The notes below the pieces were generated by a model. The model saw only the letters and a list, made by a program, of their open reading frames with translations, ran no database searches and was not told the DNA's origin. Of a DNA stretch of 35,312 bases, positions 32,360 through 35,312 are shown in pieces (position 1 is the first letter of the stretch; every line of letters begins with the position of its first letter). Origin of the DNA: Psilocybe azurescens (taxonomy: Eukaryota; Basidiomycota; Agaricomycetes; Agaricales; Agrocybaceae). Made by a program: the position numbers and the translations under genes. The DNA is taken from positions 1-35,312 of the forward strand of contig JAJIRX010000625.1 in assembly GCA_023853785.1 (NCBI GenBank), in the 5' to 3' direction.

Positions 32360-33124
32360 ATGCTAGACAAAGGATATATCGTCAGATCAGAATCAGACAT
32401 TGCTTCGCCCTTTTTCTTCGTAGCCAAGAAGGATGGAAAACTGCGACCTTGTCAAGACTATCGATATCTAAATGAATGGACAGTAAAGAATGCCTACCCT
32501 TTGCAACGGATCCCTGATCTACTGGACAAACTCAAAGGAGCGAAATTCTTTACCAAACTGGACATCAGACAAGGATACAACAATGTTCGCATTCAAAAGG
32601 AAGATCAACGGAAAGCTGCCTTCAAAACAAATCGAGGTCTCTTTGAACCCACAGTTATGTTCTTCGGATTATGCAATTCCCCAGCCACTTTTCAATCCAT
32701 GATGGATTCGCTGTTTGAAGGCGAAATATCTGGAGGATTTGTGATTATCTACATGGACGACATCTTAATCTTTGCTGAAAATCAAGAAGATTTGGCAAGA
32801 TACGAACGGATTGTCCTGCAAAGGCTAAAGGATAACGACCTATACCTCAAACCAGGAAAATGCGTCTTCAGACGAAAAGTCGAATATCTGGGAATGATAA
32901 TCGAAGAAGGAAGAATCTCCATGGACCAATCAAAACTTAAAGGAATCCGAGACTGGCCCGCACCCACCACAGTAAAGCAAGTCAGGGGATTCCTGGGATT
33001 TCAGAAATTCTACCGAAAATTCATCAGGAAGTTCTCTATGGTGGCACAACCCCTGAACGATCTCCTAAAGAAGGACAAGAAATTCGAATGGACGGACGCA
33101 GCTCAGCGAAGTTTGACGAACTAA
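32360..33124 (+). CDS. pol: Reverse transcriptase domain
   Basis: A single open frame of 254 codons covers the RT core: [50 protein letters not shown], the catalytic YMDD (32,750-32,761), GKCVF, YLGMII, then the connection [17 protein letters not shown]. This is the best-preserved part of the element. The RT copies the element RNA into DNA inside the particle. Upstream [15 protein letters not shown] sequence (about 32,276-32,340) continues the domain in another frame. Confidence 0.93.
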   Translation: MLDKGYIVRSESDIASPFFFVAKKDGKLRPCQDYRYLNEWTVKNAYPLQRIPDLLDKLKGAKFFTKLDIRQGYNNVRIQKEDQRKAAFKTNRGLFEPTVMFFGLCNSPATFQSMMDSLFEGEISGGFVIIYMDDILIFAENQEDLARYERIVLQRLKDNDLYLKPGKCVFRRKVEYLGMIIEEGRISMDQSKLKGIRDWPAPTTVKQVRGFLGFQKFYRKFIRKFSMVAQPLNDLLKKDKKFEWTDAAQRSLTN

Positions 33125-33535
33125 AACGACGATTCACAGAAGAACCGGTTCTCTCTATGCCAGACCCGAGCAAACCATTTTCAAATCGAATGCGGCAGCC
33201 TCTAAATATGCATCTGGAGCCGTTCTGACTCAACTCGATGGTAACGGTGAAAGACACCCATGTGCATTCATTTCAAAAACCTTTCTACGACAGAAAGGAA
33301 CTATGAAATCTATGATCGAGAACTCCTGGCAATTGTACGAGCATTACAGGAATGGAGACACTACATTCAAGGATCTGAACATACGACGATCATCCATTCT
33401 GACCACAAGAACCTGACCTACTTCAGAAGCCCAAGAAACCTGAACAGACGGCAAGCTCGATGGTCATTATACCTATCCGAATTCGATCTGAAACTAATCC
33501 ATATGCCCGGAGCGAAAATGGATTCAATCTGATGC
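33100..33535 (+). pseudogene. RNase H domain, frameshifted
   Basis: Blocks [14 protein letters not shown] and YASGAVLTQLDGNG (33,124-33,250), then [28 protein letters not shown] and [14 protein letters not shown] (33,300-33,500). The acidic residues of the Ty3/Gypsy RNase H (D/E in YDRELLA, D in HSDHKN) are visible. Frame changes near 33,120, 33,180 and 33,260 separate the blocks. Confidence 0.85.
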
Positions 33536-33835
33536 TTTATCGAAGGCCAGATTTTATACCAGACAAAGACCATGATAATGAAGATGTGACTCTACTACCG
33601 GAAGAACTTTTCGTCAATCTAATCGACACCGAACTACAACAAAAATCATTGATTCGGAAGAATTCGACACAGATATTGCAGAAGTCTTGAAGGCTCTATT
33701 GCAAAAGGACCATCGAACTTACGAACCGACCTTGACGACTGGAAAACGGAGGAATTCAATGGGAAAAATGTTATCTTTTATAAAGATAAAACATATATAC
33801 CGAAGAACCAAAATCTACGCCAACAAATTGTAAAA

Positions 33836-34650
33836 TCTTTTCATGATCTACCATCGGCAGGACACCCGGAGAACTAGAAACTTACAATGCAGTAAAGGCA
33901 CATTACTGGTGGCCTGGGCTACGATCCTTCGTAAAACAATACGTCAAAGGCTGCGGAATCTGTCAACAATTCAAGATTAACAGAAATCCCTCTCACCCAT
34001 CTTTCATGCCAATTGCTGGACCAACTACACGACCATTTGCAAACTGTTCAATGGACTTTCTAACCGACTTACCACGGTTAAAAAACAGCGCAGGACAGAT
34101 TGTGGATGCACTCATGGTCGTGGTAGACCATGGGCTTACTAAGGGGGTGATTTTAATACCTTGCCGGAAGAAAGGGAAACCAGGAGAGGCACTTGACGCC
34201 AGAAGGAGCAGCTCAACTCTTACTTGACAATCTTTTCAAACGATTCGGACTCCCAGACAGCATTATCTCAGACCGAGACCCCTATTCACCGCAAAGGTCT
34301 TCAAGAACTCATGAAACTCTTAGGGATCAAGTCCAAATTAACGACGGCTTATCATCCAATAGGAGACGGAACCACGAGCGATTCAACCAAGAAATAGAAG
34401 CCTACCTATCCATCTATTGTTCTTCACACCCAGATTGGAACAAGTCAGTTGGAACATTAAATTCACTCACAACAACAGAAAACACTCCGAAAGGGTCAAA
34501 CCCCGTTCGAACTCACCTAGGTTCATCTCCGCTGGCCATTCCACTCGCATTTGAGAACACCAAAGCCCCATCTGTGGAAGAAAAAGTCAAACATCTCCTG
34601 AGAGATCGAAGAAGCGTTAGCCGCCCATGAACTTGCAAGACAAAGGATAG
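33836..34650 (+). pseudogene. Integrase, frameshifted
   Basis: Zinc-binding HHCC: GHPGELETYNAVKAHYWWPG and CGICQQFK (about 33,860-33,978). Catalytic core: SMDFLTDLP (first Asp), LPDSIISDRDP (second Asp, about 34,250-34,282) and ERFNQEIEAYL (Glu, about 34,377-34,410). At least three frame changes. The protein would insert the cDNA into the host genome. Confidence 0.88.
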
Positions 34651-34917
34651 CCGGCGCGAAAATCGACCTTCAAACCGTTTGAGAAAGGAACGAAAGTTTG
34701 GCTAGACTCCCATAACATCTCCACGAGGTACCATTCAAAGATGAAACCAAAGCGAGAAGGCCCGTTCACAATCACAGAAGTCTTGGGACTCCACTTACAG
34801 ACTCAAAATACCCAAGATATGGAAGATCCATGACGTCTTCCACGCCACTCTACTCATGCCATATAACGAGACAGAAACATACGGACCGAATTTCCCTAGA
34901 CCACCACCGAAATCAAA

Positions 34918-35117
34918 AATAAAGAAGAACACTGGGAAGTCGAAACCATTCTGAATCACAGAAAGACAGGACGAAAACCCAAGAAAGGAAAGCAAAAATA
35001 TCAATACCTTATCAAATGGACAGGATTCCCTATCTCCGAAGCAACGTGGGAAAAGATGACGCGTTCGACAGCGACAACGAGACTCTTAAAGAATACCACC
35101 AATTACACAAACTCTGA
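34918..35117 (+). pseudogene. Chromodomain at integrase C-terminus
   Basis: Reads EEHWEVETILNHRK, then YQYLIKWTGFP and ATWE, and ends in HQLHKL and a stop at 35,117. The aromatic positions of a chromodomain (W in HWEVE, W in KWTG, W in TWE) are seen. Chromoviral chromodomains steer integration toward modified histones. It is preceded by a linker with VFHATLL and MPYNETETYGPNF-like sequence, and the frame changes once near 35,050. Confidence 0.85.
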
Positions 35118-35312
35118 TCACCGCTACCACTCGATGCCTAGCTATTCTCCGACGTATTGCCTCTTCTTTCACTCGAAACTCCAGAAACAAACCAACTGAA
35201 ACCCTATCTTTGCTACCCTCTGGCTGATCAGACTGTGGAAGAGCTTGAGACACTGCAAAGAAATTCTCACCGCATACAATGGAAACAATTGATCGGAAGG
35301 AGACAGCAAAAA

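Larger units (their letters stand above)
29827..35312 (+). mobile_element. Ty3/Gypsy chromovirus (Tf1/sushi type), 3' end outside window
   Basis: Order: 5' LTR (29,827-30,328), primer site, gag with a CCHC knuckle, protease, reverse transcriptase, RNase H, integrase and a chromodomain to 35,117. Integrase after RT/RNase H puts it in Ty3/Gypsy, and the chromodomain in the chromoviruses. Many frame changes mean this copy cannot make a single polyprotein. The last 195 bases have no recognised content; the 3' LTR, polypurine tract and target duplication cannot be checked here. Confidence 0.92.

Overview
The window looks like nuclear DNA from a mushroom-forming basidiomycete (Agaricomycetes). The protein-coding loci are split by many short (about 50-100 nt) GT-AG introns. 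The protein families are typical of such fungi: a NACHT NTPase of the Agaricomycete type, a type-3 copper tyrosinase, a YtcJ-like amidohydrolase and a chromodomain-bearing Ty3/Gypsy element. No bacterial operon, rRNA, CRISPR array or convincing tRNA is present. Family assignments come from reading motifs in the translations; no database search was possible.

Layout. (1) 1-19,556 is a tandem, same-orientation segmental duplication. Unit A (1 to about 8,155, cut by the window start) carries a heavily frameshifted NACHT pseudogene and a Ser/Pro-rich hypothetical locus. Unit B (about 9,111-19,556, its NACHT gene starting at 8,743) carries the almost intact NACHT gene and the paralogous Ser/Pro-rich locus. 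Comparing A with B acts as a built-in control: it shows filled and empty sites for at least three mobile-element insertions, one local hairpin inversion and a 251-bp tract with no differences that looks like gene conversion. (2) 20,398-22,418 is a seven-exon tyrosinase gene with a GC-AG intron and a probable 1-nt frameshift near its 3' end. (3) 22,782-23,145 is a small inverted-repeat (MITE-like) element. (4) 24,481-27,140 is a 15-exon, membrane-anchored amidohydrolase-3 gene with three 1-nt frame breaks in homopolymer runs. (5) 27,281-29,699 is a repeat-rich stretch with a 232-bp, 99% identical inverted repeat and a second MITE-like element. (6) 29,827 to the window end is a decayed Tf1/sushi-type chromovirus retrotransposon. 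It has a 502-bp 5' LTR, gag with a zinc knuckle, protease, RT, RNase H, integrase and chromodomain; its 3' LTR lies outside the window.

Most notable: the retrotransposon appears to be self-primed. The 11 nt starting one base after the LTR are exactly complementary to 11 nt inside the LTR that lie 29 nt downstream of a TATA box. The second highlight is a set of short mobile elements in the duplicated region: a 1,035-bp element with perfect 14-bp terminal inverted repeats, and three copies of a roughly 190-bp hairpin-bearing element, two of them with the empty site preserved in the other paralogue.

I see no pathway linking the genes. The NACHT protein is presumably an NLR-like intracellular sensor. 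Tyrosinase oxidises phenols (melanin, browning). The amidohydrolase substrate is unknown. Single-nucleotide frame breaks occur in every large gene, so either this is a decaying accessory region or the consensus sequence has indel errors.
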